From Candidatus Cloacimonadota bacterium (lineage in GTDB: Bacteria; Cloacimonadota; Cloacimonadia; Cloacimonadales; Cloacimonadaceae): a stretch of DNA of 25,911 bases. The position numbers were made by a program, and so were the translations under genes. Below the pieces are notes generated by a model, which did no database searches, was not told the origin of the DNA, and saw nothing but the letters and a program-made list of their open reading frames with translations. Location: the NCBI GenBank assembly GCA_023230025.1, contig JALNYD010000012.1, forward strand, positions 1 to 25,911, read 5' to 3'. Positions 1 through 9,043 of this stretch are shown one piece after another. Every line of letters starts with the position of its first letter. Position 1 is the first letter of the stretch.

Positions 1-1
1 C

Positions 2-1255
2 TCTGCTCGCTCGATTTCTGATGTCCTGGATTTGATCAAAGCCGCCGACAAATCACATGGCAAGCATCTCTTTGCCTGGAACTTTGATGAACTCAAGCTT
101 AAGGAACAGCGCTTCCCCACAAGAGCCGAGCTGGATCGCGCTTTGCCAGACAAAAACCTTATTCTGCGAAGGATGGATGGGCATGCCTGCATTGTAAACA
201 GCCATGCCTGCCATAGCCTGGCAAATGCTGGCAAGAAACCGAAATGCGATCATGAAGTGTTCAAGTCTGTGGAGAATGATCAGACAGTTCACTGGTTCCA
301 CAACACTCTGGATGATGAAACCATTCTGTCCAGTTATCAAGCTGCAGCAGCAATCGCACTCAAAGGTGGATTCTGCACCATACATACCATGGTCGGAGAT
401 GCGAATGAAAGCATTGGCCATTATCGATTGCTCCAAAAGCACCTCAAGGACTATCCTGTTGATTACATCCTGTATCCTCAGAGCTTCAATATTGAAGCAG
501 CTTTGGAAGTGGGAGCAAACAGGGTGGGAGGCTGCATTCTTGCTGATGGATCCATTGGGAGCTATACTGCTGCTATGTATGAATCTTACCAGGGTTTGCC
601 AATTCGCGGCACATTGTATCAAAGTGATCAGTTCTGGAGATCATTCATCAGCCGTGCTCACAGGTATAACCTTCAGGTGGCAGTGCATTGTATTGGCGAT
701 AAGGCTATTACTCAGATCAATAATGTCTATCTCGGACTTGCCAATTCTGATTTCAAAGACCTCCGCCACCAGCTTATCCATTGTGAAGTAACCGATGATG
801 TCCTGATCAATCATATCAAGGCCTCCGCGGCTGTTCCTGTAATGCAACCTGCATTTGACAGGCTTTGGGGAGGAGATAATGGCTTTTACTCCCATGCTCT
901 TGGTTTGGAACGCTCTCGCTCAATGAACCGCTTTGGGTCAATGGTTAAAAAGGGGATTCGCATTACTGGTTCTTCAGATTGGTATGTAACTCCTCTGGAT
1001 ATCAATATGTCTCTGGATGCCTTGATCTGCCACAATAATCCGGAGGAAGCCTTGAGTCCTACTCAAGCAATCAAGATATATACCGAAAATGCTGCCTGGT
1101 TATCCCATGATGAGCAAATCAGAGGCAGGATTCAAGCAGGGCTTGATGCAGATTTCAGCATACTCAATTATAATCTGGAAACCGCACTCGATGTATCAGA
1201 AAGAAAGGTGCTGGTAATCATCAAACGGGGAGAATTGGTATATGCCCCAAATTGA
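2..1255 (+). CDS. YtcJ-like amidohydrolase (Amidohydrolase_3), 5' end outside window
   Basis: The frame is open from base 2, so the N-terminus, including the usual metal-binding HxH strand, lies before the window; 417 residues are visible. Blocks typical of the YtcJ/Amidohydrolase_3 family occur in order: LRRMDGHA, a GGFCTIH block where others have GVTTVHD, ADGSIGSYTA, VAVHCIGD, LIHCEV and GSSDWYVTP. These zinc hydrolases cleave amide or related C-N bonds on varied small molecules; the substrate cannot be told here. The histidines of VAVHCIGD and LIHCEV and the Asp of SSDW are kept. The lysine usual just before ADGS (as in VKLFADGS) appears to be Cys (codon 533-535), which may alter or abolish metal binding. 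The stop overlaps the next gene by 14 bases, suggesting co-transcription. A TTG at 32 could be mistaken for the start, but homology-like sequence continues upstream of it. Confidence 0.85.
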   Translation, partial: SARSISDVLDLIKAADKSHGKHLFAWNFDELKLKEQRFPTRAELDRALPDKNLILRRMDGHACIVNSHACHSLANAGKKPKCDHEVFKSVENDQTVHWFHNTLDDETILSSYQAAAAIALKGGFCTIHTMVGDANESIGHYRLLQKHLKDYPVDYILYPQSFNIEAALEVGANRVGGCILADGSIGSYTAAMYESYQGLPIRGTLYQSDQFWRSFISRAHRYNLQVAVHCIGDKAITQINNVYLGLANSDFKDLRHQLIHCEVTDDVLINHIKASAAVPVMQPAFDRLWGGDNGFYSHALGLERSRSMNRFGSMVKKGIRITGSSDWYVTPLDINMSLDALICHNNPEEALSPTQAIKIYTENAAWLSHDEQIRGRIQAGLDADFSILNYNLETALDVSERKVLVIIKRGELVYAPN

Positions 1256-1805
1256 GTTCAATGCCTTACAGATTGAAGAGATCATCCTTGATGAACTGAA
1301 AGTACATCCAAAGCTGGAGCCTGTTGACATATATAAACTCCTTTATCAGGCGATGTATGGACCTTCACATATTGTGCGGGATCTGGGTCAGTTGAGCATG
1401 AGCATTTCCTCTGAGTTATGGCAGTCTGAGCAACCCTACTATCCCTTTTACCAGGACATTGGCCCAGTTTACACTCGCATCAGCCTTAGTGTTTTGAAGG
1501 TGGATAGTGATGTGAAAGAACGGCAATCCATCATAGATTATCTTTCCCGCTGGATCATCGCATCATGTGAGGAAGAGCCTGATGATATTGAGCTCTTGCG
1601 ACATAGCTGGAATCTTTCTCTACCCATGATGAAAAGATTGATGCCAGCAGAATCGGAAGCCTGGGATAAGGTTACAGAGATGGTCAGCCATGGCCGTATT
1701 ACGTCTCATTCGGCAGCCTTCCATCATTATTACTCACCTCATTACCGATTGGTGAGAAAGGATCTTAAAGACTATTACAAATACTTTATGGAGCTTAATA
1801 AATGA
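1242..1805 (+). CDS. conserved-looking hypothetical protein, 187 aa
   Basis: I do not recognise a named family. The product is soluble, with no signal peptide or membrane segment. It opens with a helical stretch and a block YKLLYQAMYGPSHIV, which resembles a motif I recall from uncharacterised bacterial proteins (YQA..G..H). Later it has a His/Tyr-rich segment AAFHHYYSPHYRLV. Conserved-looking His, Tyr and acidic residues could form a site, but no catalytic signature is clear. The ATG at 1242 has a purine-rich GGGGAG about 9 bases upstream, inside the amidohydrolase gene. The stop overlaps the gltX start as ATGA, so the three genes are probably translated from one message. Real coding is supported by this tight packing and by the length of the open frame. 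Confidence 0.8.
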   Translation: MPQIEFNALQIEEIILDELKVHPKLEPVDIYKLLYQAMYGPSHIVRDLGQLSMSISSELWQSEQPYYPFYQDIGPVYTRISLSVLKVDSDVKERQSIIDYLSRWIIASCEEEPDDIELLRHSWNLSLPMMKRLMPAESEAWDKVTEMVSHGRITSHSAAFHHYYSPHYRLVRKDLKDYYKYFMELNK

Positions 1806-3226
1806 ATCCAACCCGTGTACGTTTCGCACCCAGCCCTACTGGTTATCTGCATATTGGTGGCCTACGAACTGCCCTGTATGACTTTCTCTTTGCCCGGGCT
1901 ATGAATGGTAAGTGTATCCTGCGCATTGAAGATACGGATCAAAGCAGAGAAGTAGCCGGTGCAGCACAAAACCTGATCGATATCCTGCACACGCTGGGGA
2001 TAGACTTTGATGAAAGTCCTTTGGTGGGAGGTCCCTTTGCCCCTTATATCCAGTCTCAGAGATTGGAGCTTTATCATAAACATGCAAATCAACTGCTGGA
2101 ATCCGGTCATGCCTATCGATGTTTCTGCCATCCTGATACACTAAACCAGATGCGGGAAGAACAGCAAGCCAGAGGTGAGTTTGTCAAATATGACCGCCGG
2201 TGTCTGAGTTTGTCTCAAGCCGAGATTGATGAGCACCTGGCCAAAGCAACGCCACATGTAATCAGACTCAAAATGCCGGATAATCACTTATTTGCCTTTG
2301 ATGATCTAATCCGCGGACATGTGGAGATGGAAGCTTCACAATCAGACGATCAGGTGTTGCTAAAGTCTGATGGATTCCCCACCTATCATCTTGCCGCTAC
2401 TGTGGATGATCACTACATGCAGATTTCTCACGTGATTCGTGGTGAAGAGTGGCTATCCTCCACCCCCAAACACATATGGTTATACGAGTGCCTGGGCTGG
2501 CAAGCCCCACAATGGGTTCATTTGCCATTGATCCTGAACTCTGATCGATCCAAGCTGAGCAAGCGCATGAATGATGTATCAGTGGAGAGCTATTTGAATA
2601 AAGGTTATCTGAAAGAGGCTTTGCTCAATTTCGTTGCTTTGCTGGGTTGGCATTCTGCTGATGATCGTGAGCTATATACTTTGGCTGAGCTTTGTGAAAG
2701 CTTCAACCTGGAAAGAGTCAACAAAGCAGGTGCCATCTTTGATCTGACCAAGCTTGACTGGATGAACGGGCATTATCTGCGCAATCTTCCGCTAGAGTTG
2801 GTTGCCGAGCGAGCAAGGCCATATTTTAAAGATATCAGCTTGCGTGATACGGAGCAATACCTGGCCATCATCATGGCAGCTCGTGAGCGTTGCAATTTGC
2901 TTCCCGAAATGGCTGATTATGCCCAGATGTTTATAACTCCCAAAGATCCGGATCCTGCGGAGCTTGATTTGCTCAAGGATGAAGCATCACAACAAGTGCT
3001 TGCCTGGTATATAGCGCATCTGCCAGGTATTGATCTGGGTGAAGCTGATCAGGTGAACCAATTAACCAAGAATGGCATTGCAGAGTTAGGGATCAAGGGG
3101 AAAGCCTTTTACACACCTCTTCGCTTGGCTTTGATCGGCCAGAGTCATGGCCCGGATCTTCCCAGTACCTTTGCGATCCTGGGGATGGAAGAATCTCTTA
3201 AGCGCTTACAAACCCACATCCTGTAG
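1802..3226 (+). CDS. gltX: glutamyl-tRNA synthetase
   Basis: Class I aminoacyl-tRNA synthetase that charges tRNA-Glu with glutamate in the cytoplasm. The 474-residue length is normal for the family. The HIGH-type signature is HIGG at residues 17-20 within PSPTGYLHIGG, and the KMSKS-type signature is KLSKR at 251-255. A zinc-site-like C107-x-C109-x24-C134 matches the spacing of the E. coli enzyme, but the fourth ligand (His in E. coli, two residues after the last Cys) is Ser. The C-terminal half is the helical anticodon-binding region. It cannot be decided from this window whether the enzyme is discriminating or also charges tRNA-Gln, because no gatCAB or glnS gene is present. The start overlaps the preceding stop by 4 bases, with GGAG about 9 bases upstream. 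Confidence 0.97.
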   Translation: MNPTRVRFAPSPTGYLHIGGLRTALYDFLFARAMNGKCILRIEDTDQSREVAGAAQNLIDILHTLGIDFDESPLVGGPFAPYIQSQRLELYHKHANQLLESGHAYRCFCHPDTLNQMREEQQARGEFVKYDRRCLSLSQAEIDEHLAKATPHVIRLKMPDNHLFAFDDLIRGHVEMEASQSDDQVLLKSDGFPTYHLAATVDDHYMQISHVIRGEEWLSSTPKHIWLYECLGWQAPQWVHLPLILNSDRSKLSKRMNDVSVESYLNKGYLKEALLNFVALLGWHSADDRELYTLAELCESFNLERVNKAGAIFDLTKLDWMNGHYLRNLPLELVAERARPYFKDISLRDTEQYLAIIMAARERCNLLPEMADYAQMFITPKDPDPAELDLLKDEASQQVLAWYIAHLPGIDLGEADQVNQLTKNGIAELGIKGKAFYTPLRLALIGQSHGPDLPSTFAILGMEESLKRLQTHIL

Positions 3227-3308
3227 ATACAGTAAGATTGGTTGTATGAAATACTCATCACGATAGAGTGGATTGATACTCAGTTGGATAGATATGAGAT
3301 GGAAATGT

Positions 3309-3326
3309 TTGACAAAATCATTGACA
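3309..3326 (+). promoter_or_regulatory. two TTGACA boxes upstream of the hybrid kinase
   Basis: Two perfect TTGACA hexamers occur 12 bases apart (3309-3314 and 3321-3326) in the 164-base gap before the kinase gene. A TACTAT at 3336-3341 is the nearest -10-like hexamer, but its spacing is wrong for both boxes (21 and 9 bases). This may be a promoter region for an independently transcribed kinase gene, or chance. No clear terminator hairpin with a T-run follows gltX. Confidence 0.2.
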
Positions 3327-3390
3327 CTCTGCCTGTACTATCAAACTTGTGCAAAGCTCAGTTTGATTCAACCTACACATGGAGTTTTAG

Positions 3391-6300
3391 ATGTATATAG
3401 ATCACCGTTATGAAGTTATAGAAAGCTTGGGATCTGGCACATGGGCAAATGTTTTCAAAGTGCGGGACATTCGGACAGACAAGCTCTTCACCCTTAAACT
3501 CTTTCAATATCTTTCCTCTGAGGAGCTTTACAAGTATTTCAGCGCAGAGGAAATGCACCATATTACCAAAATTGAACATCCCAATCTATTGCATGTGGTT
3601 GATTTTGGTCACGTGGGTGATCATGTGTATTTCATTAGCGAGTTCTTTGAAGGTAAGACTCTTAGCCATTTGCGCTTCAACAAATCCCGCATATCCACTG
3701 TTTATGATATTGTGGTGCAGATATGTTATGCCCTGCATTCACTGCACAATCAGCAAATCCTGCACAAGGATCTCAAGTTGGAAAACGTTCTTTACCAAAT
3801 GGAGGGAAAGGAAATCAGGGTCAAGCTGATTGACTATGGTTTCTCAAAGATTGACCCAAACCGAGACACCCGCAATGTATCTGGTAGCCTTCCTTATGTA
3901 GCTCCAGAGCAATATCTGGGTAATCCTCCCAGTGAAAGAAGTGATTTCTATGCCTTGGGAGTAATGCTATATCGTCTATGTACCGGCTCTTTTCCATTTA
4001 GTATTGATCAGATCAATGCTTTGATTCAGGGTGGTCACCAGTATTTCATTCCAAACTTCCCCTCCGAAATCAACAAGGACATCCCGCTGGAGCTTGAAAA
4101 GCTTATCCTGAGACTTCTGGAACGCAATCCAGACAACCGTTTTCAATCTGGAGAAGAGATCATTGGTTACATAAACCGGATCAGCTCCAGTGAGTATCCT
4201 TTTTCTGCCTCTTGGTCGATTGTGAATACCATGAGATTCAATAGCTACATCGTTCGTGAGAAGTTTTCTCACCAGATGCTGGATTTTTTGCCAGCAGTAG
4301 TTAGCAATAATGGAAAGATTATCTCTGTAATCGGCGGCGATGGCCTGGGTAAGGACAGCATCCTTTCTTTGTTTCGCTACCACCTTCTGGGAGGAGAGTA
4401 TTTCCTATTTGACTACAACTGCACCAGAACTGATCATGAAGCCTTCTTTGCCCTGATCAAGGAATATCTGCAATCGCTTAGTGAAGAGGAAATCCTGCAA
4501 TATGAATCACTGACCAGCATTTCCCCGAAGTTCAAGCGATATCTGTTTGCCAGTGAGCAGGAAGCCAAAAGTCTTACTCAAACGGTTGATGATTTGAGAA
4601 GTGATTTTGATAGTGTGCAGAGCCTTCTTATCCAGCTTTCCAAAAGCAAGCCAATCATCTTCATCATTCGCAATTTCCAGTATGTAAATCGTCACACTGT
4701 TGACTTCATGAATTATCTCTCCCCTTCTTTGGTGCAAAATCGCATCATGATCGTACTCTCCTGCAATGATTTCAACAAAGTGAATCAGATCGATCACACA
4801 GTCTTACTAAACATTCCTTTCTTGAGTGAAGAAGAGAGCAACTCCTATATCAATAAACTGTTACCGGTTGCCGCTCCAAAAACCCTGAGCAGTGATCTTT
4901 TCTATCGCTCCTCTGGTAATCCAGAGTTTATCCGCGAGATCCTGATTGATCTGGTACAGCGCAAAAATATCATTCTTGAAGATAGCATCATTTTCCCGGA
5001 TTCTCTGGAAGATTACCAGCTTCCTGCCCGTCTGATTCATTCGATTTATTCCCGGATGAGCCATCTCACAAGTCAGAATTACGCATTTTTACAGAAGCTA
5101 AGCGTGATTCAAACTCCTCTGAGCCGGGAACTGATGATTGCCATCCTCAAGCTGAAAGATATCGATCTTTACAATCTACTCAATGATGCCACCTACAATG
5201 AAATCCTGAACAAGGAAGGCAAGTACTATCACTTCAGCTTTATTGAAGCCAAAACCAGGATGTTTGAAGAGTGTAACAACAAGCTGCACGTCCTGATCTC
5301 CAAGCGCTTGCTGAAGTATTTCTCCAAAAAGGAAGTCGTGGATAAGGCAACCTGCAATGGCTTGATCAGGAATGCCTTCCTGGCTGATGACTTGCAAGCT
5401 GCCAGGCATTACTATCTGAAGCTATCCACCTTGTTGAGTGAAGAACACGAGCAAAGCGCTGCTTATGAAGCGATGCTAAACGTTCTGAAGCTGGATTTTG
5501 ACCCCCAAACCCAGGTGAGTGCCAGGGAAGTGATCCGGGATCTGGCAATGTTTCAGGAGAAGACAGATCTCACTGGCTTTTTTGAGCGCGCAGGATTCAT
5601 TCTTGAAAATGAAGCTGAGATTCCTGAACTGTTTGAAAAATACTTCACGATCGGCACCATCCATCTCCTTCGTGAAAACTTGATTCTTGCCCATGAAAGC
5701 TTTCGCCGAGCTGAGCTTTTGATCGTAACGGGAAAGCAAAGACTACATATCTGGCTGGCTTTCATCCAAGTATATCTGAAAACAGACCTTGAGAAAGCCA
5801 AGCACTACCTGGATATGGCAATCAAAGAAGAAGTTCCTCTTGATCTCAGAATCGCCTTCACTGATCGACTTGCGGTTTACTACAAAATCAATGGCGATAC
5901 TGACCGTGCCATCAAGGTGATTGAAGATTTCCTGGCCAATCTCCCTCCTGAGCATGACTATCGGGTTATGTACCGGCTGGCTGCGATGCACAATGATCTG
6001 GGTGTGTTTTACAGCGATCAGAAAAACATCGATGAAGCTCAAGAACACCTTGGTATTGCTTTGAATATCTGGAAGCGATACAATATCCGTCGGTTCCTGG
6101 GTTTAATCTACAACAATCTTTCAGATCTATATCTCAAACAGGGGATCACTGTTGAATCCAGCAACTATTCGCACTTGGCTTATAAATATGCCAGCGAACT
6201 GAATCTCACCACAATTAAAGCTTTAGCCTTGCTAAATCAAGGTGAAGCTAAGATCAAAATGGGGGAATTTCAAGTTGCCGAGACCTTATTGATTGCCTGC

Positions 6301-8844
6301 GAAAACCTGATGAAATCCATTGGCAGCAATGCTTATCTTAGCTCAGTACAACGCAATCTGGCCCTGGCCAAGAGCAAAATCAAGGGCTATGGCCATTATC
6401 TCGAGTTTTTAAACGAACATGAACCCCAGCTCACCGAAGGCAAGATAACTGAGATTAATCCCTTGGTGAAAACCTATTTCTACTATTTAAGCGAGATGAT
6501 GAGTCCTAGGAAACTCAAGAAGCTCATCAGCAGCAACGCTCATATCAATTACAAGCACATCCATGAAGAGGAGTTTCACCACAACGTCCTCAGCCTCATT
6601 GCGCTGGCTGAAAAGGACTATGAGAAAGCACACTCTGAACTGAAACTGGCTTTGAAGCACGCTGGGGAAATCAACAACAACTATGCCATCGCAGTATTCT
6701 ACATCCTTGAAGTGATGTGCCATTATGGATTGCAGGATTACGAAAAGGCTCATGACTATATGCTCAAGGCCAGGGATTTGTGTAAGAGCAACAACTATCG
6801 CTATTGGCTATGCAAATTGGATATCCTGCAGCTGAGGCTTGATTTGGCGTTCAAGGATATTCCCCTTCGGGATATTTTGCGTCGCAATATGCGTTACCAG
6901 AAAGACTGGCAGAGCTATGAATACTTCCAGTTACAGGTTGAACTATATCAAATCCAAATCCAGATCCTGGTTGAACTGAAGCAGGATGATCTGGCTGAAC
7001 AGGTCTTTGAAGACTACAAGAAGTATCTGGATAAGATAACAGAAAATGTGCCTACTGACGACAGGGCAAATTACTTGAATGTGAACCACTACAACCTGAA
7101 GTTGATTCGCAAGTTTGATCTGGTGCCAATTGTTTCCAGAGCCAAAGACCTGCGTCGTAAATGGAACGAATTGCTGTTCAATATTGCCAATGTCTATAAC
7201 GCTGAACGCATCAAATTCCTGATAGAAAAGGGAATCAATGAAGTGATCTGTCCCTGGCGTTTCCGACTTTGGGAATACTCCGAGCGGATTCAAAACTTCA
7301 GCACCTTCCATAGTTACAATTGTGACAAAGAGAGTCTGATCCTGCCAGAATTATCCTCCGAGATTGAACGGGCATTCCGAATGGATACTTTGGTTCAAGT
7401 GGTTTACATGGAACAAAACCTAGTAATCATACCACTGCTCACCGGATCCAAGAGAGTGGGTTATCTGGTTCTGACCGATGACAAGGAATTGCCTTTCACC
7501 AAACAGGAGATATCTATCATGCGCAATATCAAGCAGCATCTTTCTGCCTTGATAGTTCGCATTCAGGATTATTCCGAGATCACCATGCGCATTCAGAAGA
7601 TGAATCAACTGATGCAGATATCTCACGAAATGATGAGGATTGTGGATATTGGGGATTTGGAACACGAGATCGTATCCCAGGCCATTGATTTCACAAACAG
7701 CAGCCGGGGATTTCTGATCAAACGTGATGCAGATGGAAACAACATCTACCGGGTTCAGCTAAATCAGGAGAAACAAATCCTCTCCAATATTGCCGGTGTT
7801 AGCAAATCAGCTTTGTCGCTATCACAGACCAGCCTGGAAATGATGACAACCTACAACGCCATGGAAGACAACCGTTTCAAGAACGCCATTTCTGTTCAAG
7901 ACTATCAGCTTCACACCATTTTCTGCGCTCCGATCAGCGTTGATGGCAATATCTTTGGGTTCCTGTATCTGGATAATATGGATAACAACACCCGGGCTAT
8001 GTATCTCAAACCCGAGATAATTGCCCTGTTCATTGAGCAGATCACCATTGCCATCAAAAATGCCATGCTCTATCAAAACCTATTGCAGAAAAGCAGCGAG
8101 CTAAACGCCTTCGAAATGCTCAAGGACGAGTTTATGGCAATTGTCTCTCACGAGATGAATACGCCGCTAACCACCTTGCAAAGCTATGTCTCCCGTCTGA
8201 AACGGAATCTGTATGCTGATGAAGACGAACGCAAAGAGATTGTCAGCAAGATCGAAAACGCCGTTAAAAAAATGATCCTGACTACCGGGGACATTACCAC
8301 GATGAACAATTACAACTTGAAGAAGAGCCTAAGTATGGCTCCAATCGATATCTCGGAAATCCTGGAACTCATTCAACAAGAAGTTGAGATCCTTTCACGA
8401 AAACGAAAGATGTTTATTCGTCTGGAAATTGAGAAGGAGCTTGGTAAAGTGAAGGCAAATTGGGAAGCCCTGCATTTGATGATCTACAATCTGGTGCTAA
8501 ATGCAATCCGTTTTACCAATGACTTTGGCACCATTATCATCGGTGCCCGTAAAGCTGCCTTCCAGCAAGAACGGATTGACGGCAAGGATAGCCTGGTGAT
8601 TTATGTTCAGGATAATGGTATCGGAATCCCCGAGTATCAACTCAAAAACGTATTTCGGAAGTTCTTTGAACTCAATGAAATCTATGCGCACAAGTCCGGA
8701 ACTGTGGAGTACCGCTCCAGTGGTCTTGGTCTAGGCTTGGCAACCTCCAGACGTATCGCAGAATTACATGGTGGAGATATCTGGATCAAGAGCAAAGAGA
8801 ATGAAGGAACCACTGTATTTGTAGCCATCCCCATCAAGAAATAG
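3391..8844 (+). CDS. hybrid Ser/Thr kinase - P-loop ATPase - TPR-like - GAF - histidine kinase, 1817 aa
   Basis: Giant cytoplasmic signalling protein with no membrane segment. Residues about 7-265 form a Hanks-type kinase: glycine loop GSGTWANV (14-21), Lys36 in TLKLF, HKDLKLEN with Asp127, DYG at 148-150 (usually DFG) and APE at 171-173. An AAA/STAND-like ATPase follows, but it is worn: Walker A GGDGLGKDS (315-323) has Asp322 after the lysine, and the Walker B position reads IIFIIRNF (Arg427-Asn428) instead of acidic residues. A long helical TPR-like region spans about 650-1240. GAF-like domains lie at about 1255-1400 and 1411-1560. The C-terminus is a histidine kinase: H box SHEMNTPL (His1587), N box Asn1704, DNGIGIPE (Asp1741) and GLGLGLA (from 1778). 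The layout resembles the HstK family of Anabaena. There is no receiver domain and no neighbouring response regulator. The start has GGAG 6 bases before the ATG. Input signal and targets are unknown. Confidence 0.93.
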   Translation: MYIDHRYEVIESLGSGTWANVFKVRDIRTDKLFTLKLFQYLSSEELYKYFSAEEMHHITKIEHPNLLHVVDFGHVGDHVYFISEFFEGKTLSHLRFNKSRISTVYDIVVQICYALHSLHNQQILHKDLKLENVLYQMEGKEIRVKLIDYGFSKIDPNRDTRNVSGSLPYVAPEQYLGNPPSERSDFYALGVMLYRLCTGSFPFSIDQINALIQGGHQYFIPNFPSEINKDIPLELEKLILRLLERNPDNRFQSGEEIIGYINRISSSEYPFSASWSIVNTMRFNSYIVREKFSHQMLDFLPAVVSNNGKIISVIGGDGLGKDSILSLFRYHLLGGEYFLFDYNCTRTDHEAFFALIKEYLQSLSEEEILQYESLTSISPKFKRYLFASEQEAKSLTQTVDDLRSDFDSVQSLLIQLSKSKPIIFIIRNFQYVNRHTVDFMNYLSPSLVQNRIMIVLSCNDFNKVNQIDHTVLLNIPFLSEEESNSYINKLLPVAAPKTLSSDLFYRSSGNPEFIREILIDLVQRKNIILEDSIIFPDSLEDYQLPARLIHSIYSRMSHLTSQNYAFLQKLSVIQTPLSRELMIAILKLKDIDLYNLLNDATYNEILNKEGKYYHFSFIEAKTRMFEECNNKLHVLISKRLLKYFSKKEVVDKATCNGLIRNAFLADDLQAARHYYLKLSTLLSEEHEQSAAYEAMLNVLKLDFDPQTQVSAREVIRDLAMFQEKTDLTGFFERAGFILENEAEIPELFEKYFTIGTIHLLRENLILAHESFRRAELLIVTGKQRLHIWLAFIQVYLKTDLEKAKHYLDMAIKEEVPLDLRIAFTDRLAVYYKINGDTDRAIKVIEDFLANLPPEHDYRVMYRLAAMHNDLGVFYSDQKNIDEAQEHLGIALNIWKRYNIRRFLGLIYNNLSDLYLKQGITVESSNYSHLAYKYASELNLTTIKALALLNQGEAKIKMGEFQVAETLLIACENLMKSIGSNAYLSSVQRNLALAKSKIKGYGHYLEFLNEHEPQLTEGKITEINPLVKTYFYYLSEMMSPRKLKKLISSNAHINYKHIHEEEFHHNVLSLIALAEKDYEKAHSELKLALKHAGEINNNYAIAVFYILEVMCHYGLQDYEKAHDYMLKARDLCKSNNYRYWLCKLDILQLRLDLAFKDIPLRDILRRNMRYQKDWQSYEYFQLQVELYQIQIQILVELKQDDLAEQVFEDYKKYLDKITENVPTDDRANYLNVNHYNLKLIRKFDLVPIVSRAKDLRRKWNELLFNIANVYNAERIKFLIEKGINEVICPWRFRLWEYSERIQNFSTFHSYNCDKESLILPELSSEIERAFRMDTLVQVVYMEQNLVIIPLLTGSKRVGYLVLTDDKELPFTKQEISIMRNIKQHLSALIVRIQDYSEITMRIQKMNQLMQISHEMMRIVDIGDLEHEIVSQAIDFTNSSRGFLIKRDADGNNIYRVQLNQEKQILSNIAGVSKSALSLSQTSLEMMTTYNAMEDNRFKNAISVQDYQLHTIFCAPISVDGNIFGFLYLDNMDNNTRAMYLKPEIIALFIEQITIAIKNAMLYQNLLQKSSELNAFEMLKDEFMAIVSHEMNTPLTTLQSYVSRLKRNLYADEDERKEIVSKIENAVKKMILTTGDITTMNNYNLKKSLSMAPIDISEILELIQQEVEILSRKRKMFIRLEIEKELGKVKANWEALHLMIYNLVLNAIRFTNDFGTIIIGARKAAFQQERIDGKDSLVIYVQDNGIGIPEYQLKNVFRKFFELNEIYAHKSGTVEYRSSGLGLGLATSRRIAELHGGDIWIKSKENEGTTVFVAIPIKK

Positions 8845-8866
8845 AGTTTACATGAAATCCATTGGA

Positions 8867-8995
8867 TTCGACAAACTTCTCGTGTCGAAATGGAACGGTA
8901 TCCGTAAAAGTAAGCATCTGTTGCTGATTCTGCAGACTCGACGTCTGCAATACTAACTCCACCGGCTTTCATTGTCGGTGGGAAAGCTGGCTTTC
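8867..8995. repeat. cluster of hairpins in the convergent intergenic region
   Basis: The 294 bases between the kinase and cyclase stops contain no convincing gene. Three separate inverted repeats can be read: TTCGACA/TGTCGAA (8867-8873 with 8883-8889); TGCAGAC/GTCTGCA with a 5-base loop (8931-8937 with 8943-8949); and CCGGCTTTC/GAAAGCTGG (8962-8970 with 8982-8990, one G.T pair). The last competes with a tighter GAAAGC/GCTTTC hairpin at 8982-8995. None is followed by a clear T-run, so they are not classical intrinsic terminators, although they sit where transcripts from both sides must end. They could also be the remains of a dispersed repeat. Confidence 0.55.
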
Positions 8996-9043
8996 AGCTA
9001 AGTTCATATTCCATGGCACATACTGGATTCAAGCCCCTTTATC

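Noticed and set aside
32..34. TTG as a genuine start of the amidohydrolase
   Set aside because: Family-like sequence (SARSISDVLDLIKAA) continues in frame up to the window edge, so the gene simply begins outside.
53..622. Long antisense frame opposite the amidohydrolase gene
   Set aside because: It lies wholly opposite a recognisable enzyme, has no family resemblance and no ribosome-binding site; it is a shadow of codon bias.
3227..3250. CTGT/ACAG hairpin after gltX as a terminator
   Set aside because: The stem is only four base pairs and no T-run follows.
8852..8956. A 34-codon frame starting ATG right after the hybrid kinase gene, encoding a basic peptide ending in LQTRRLQY
   Set aside because: It has no proper ribosome-binding site and is threaded through two of the intergenic hairpins, so it is more likely chance within structured non-coding DNA.
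8682..8972. Minus-strand 96-codon frame overlapping the 3' end of the kinase gene
   Set aside because: More than half is antisense to the conserved histidine-kinase ATP-binding region; no family resemblance is visible and the rest is hairpin-rich repeat-like DNA.
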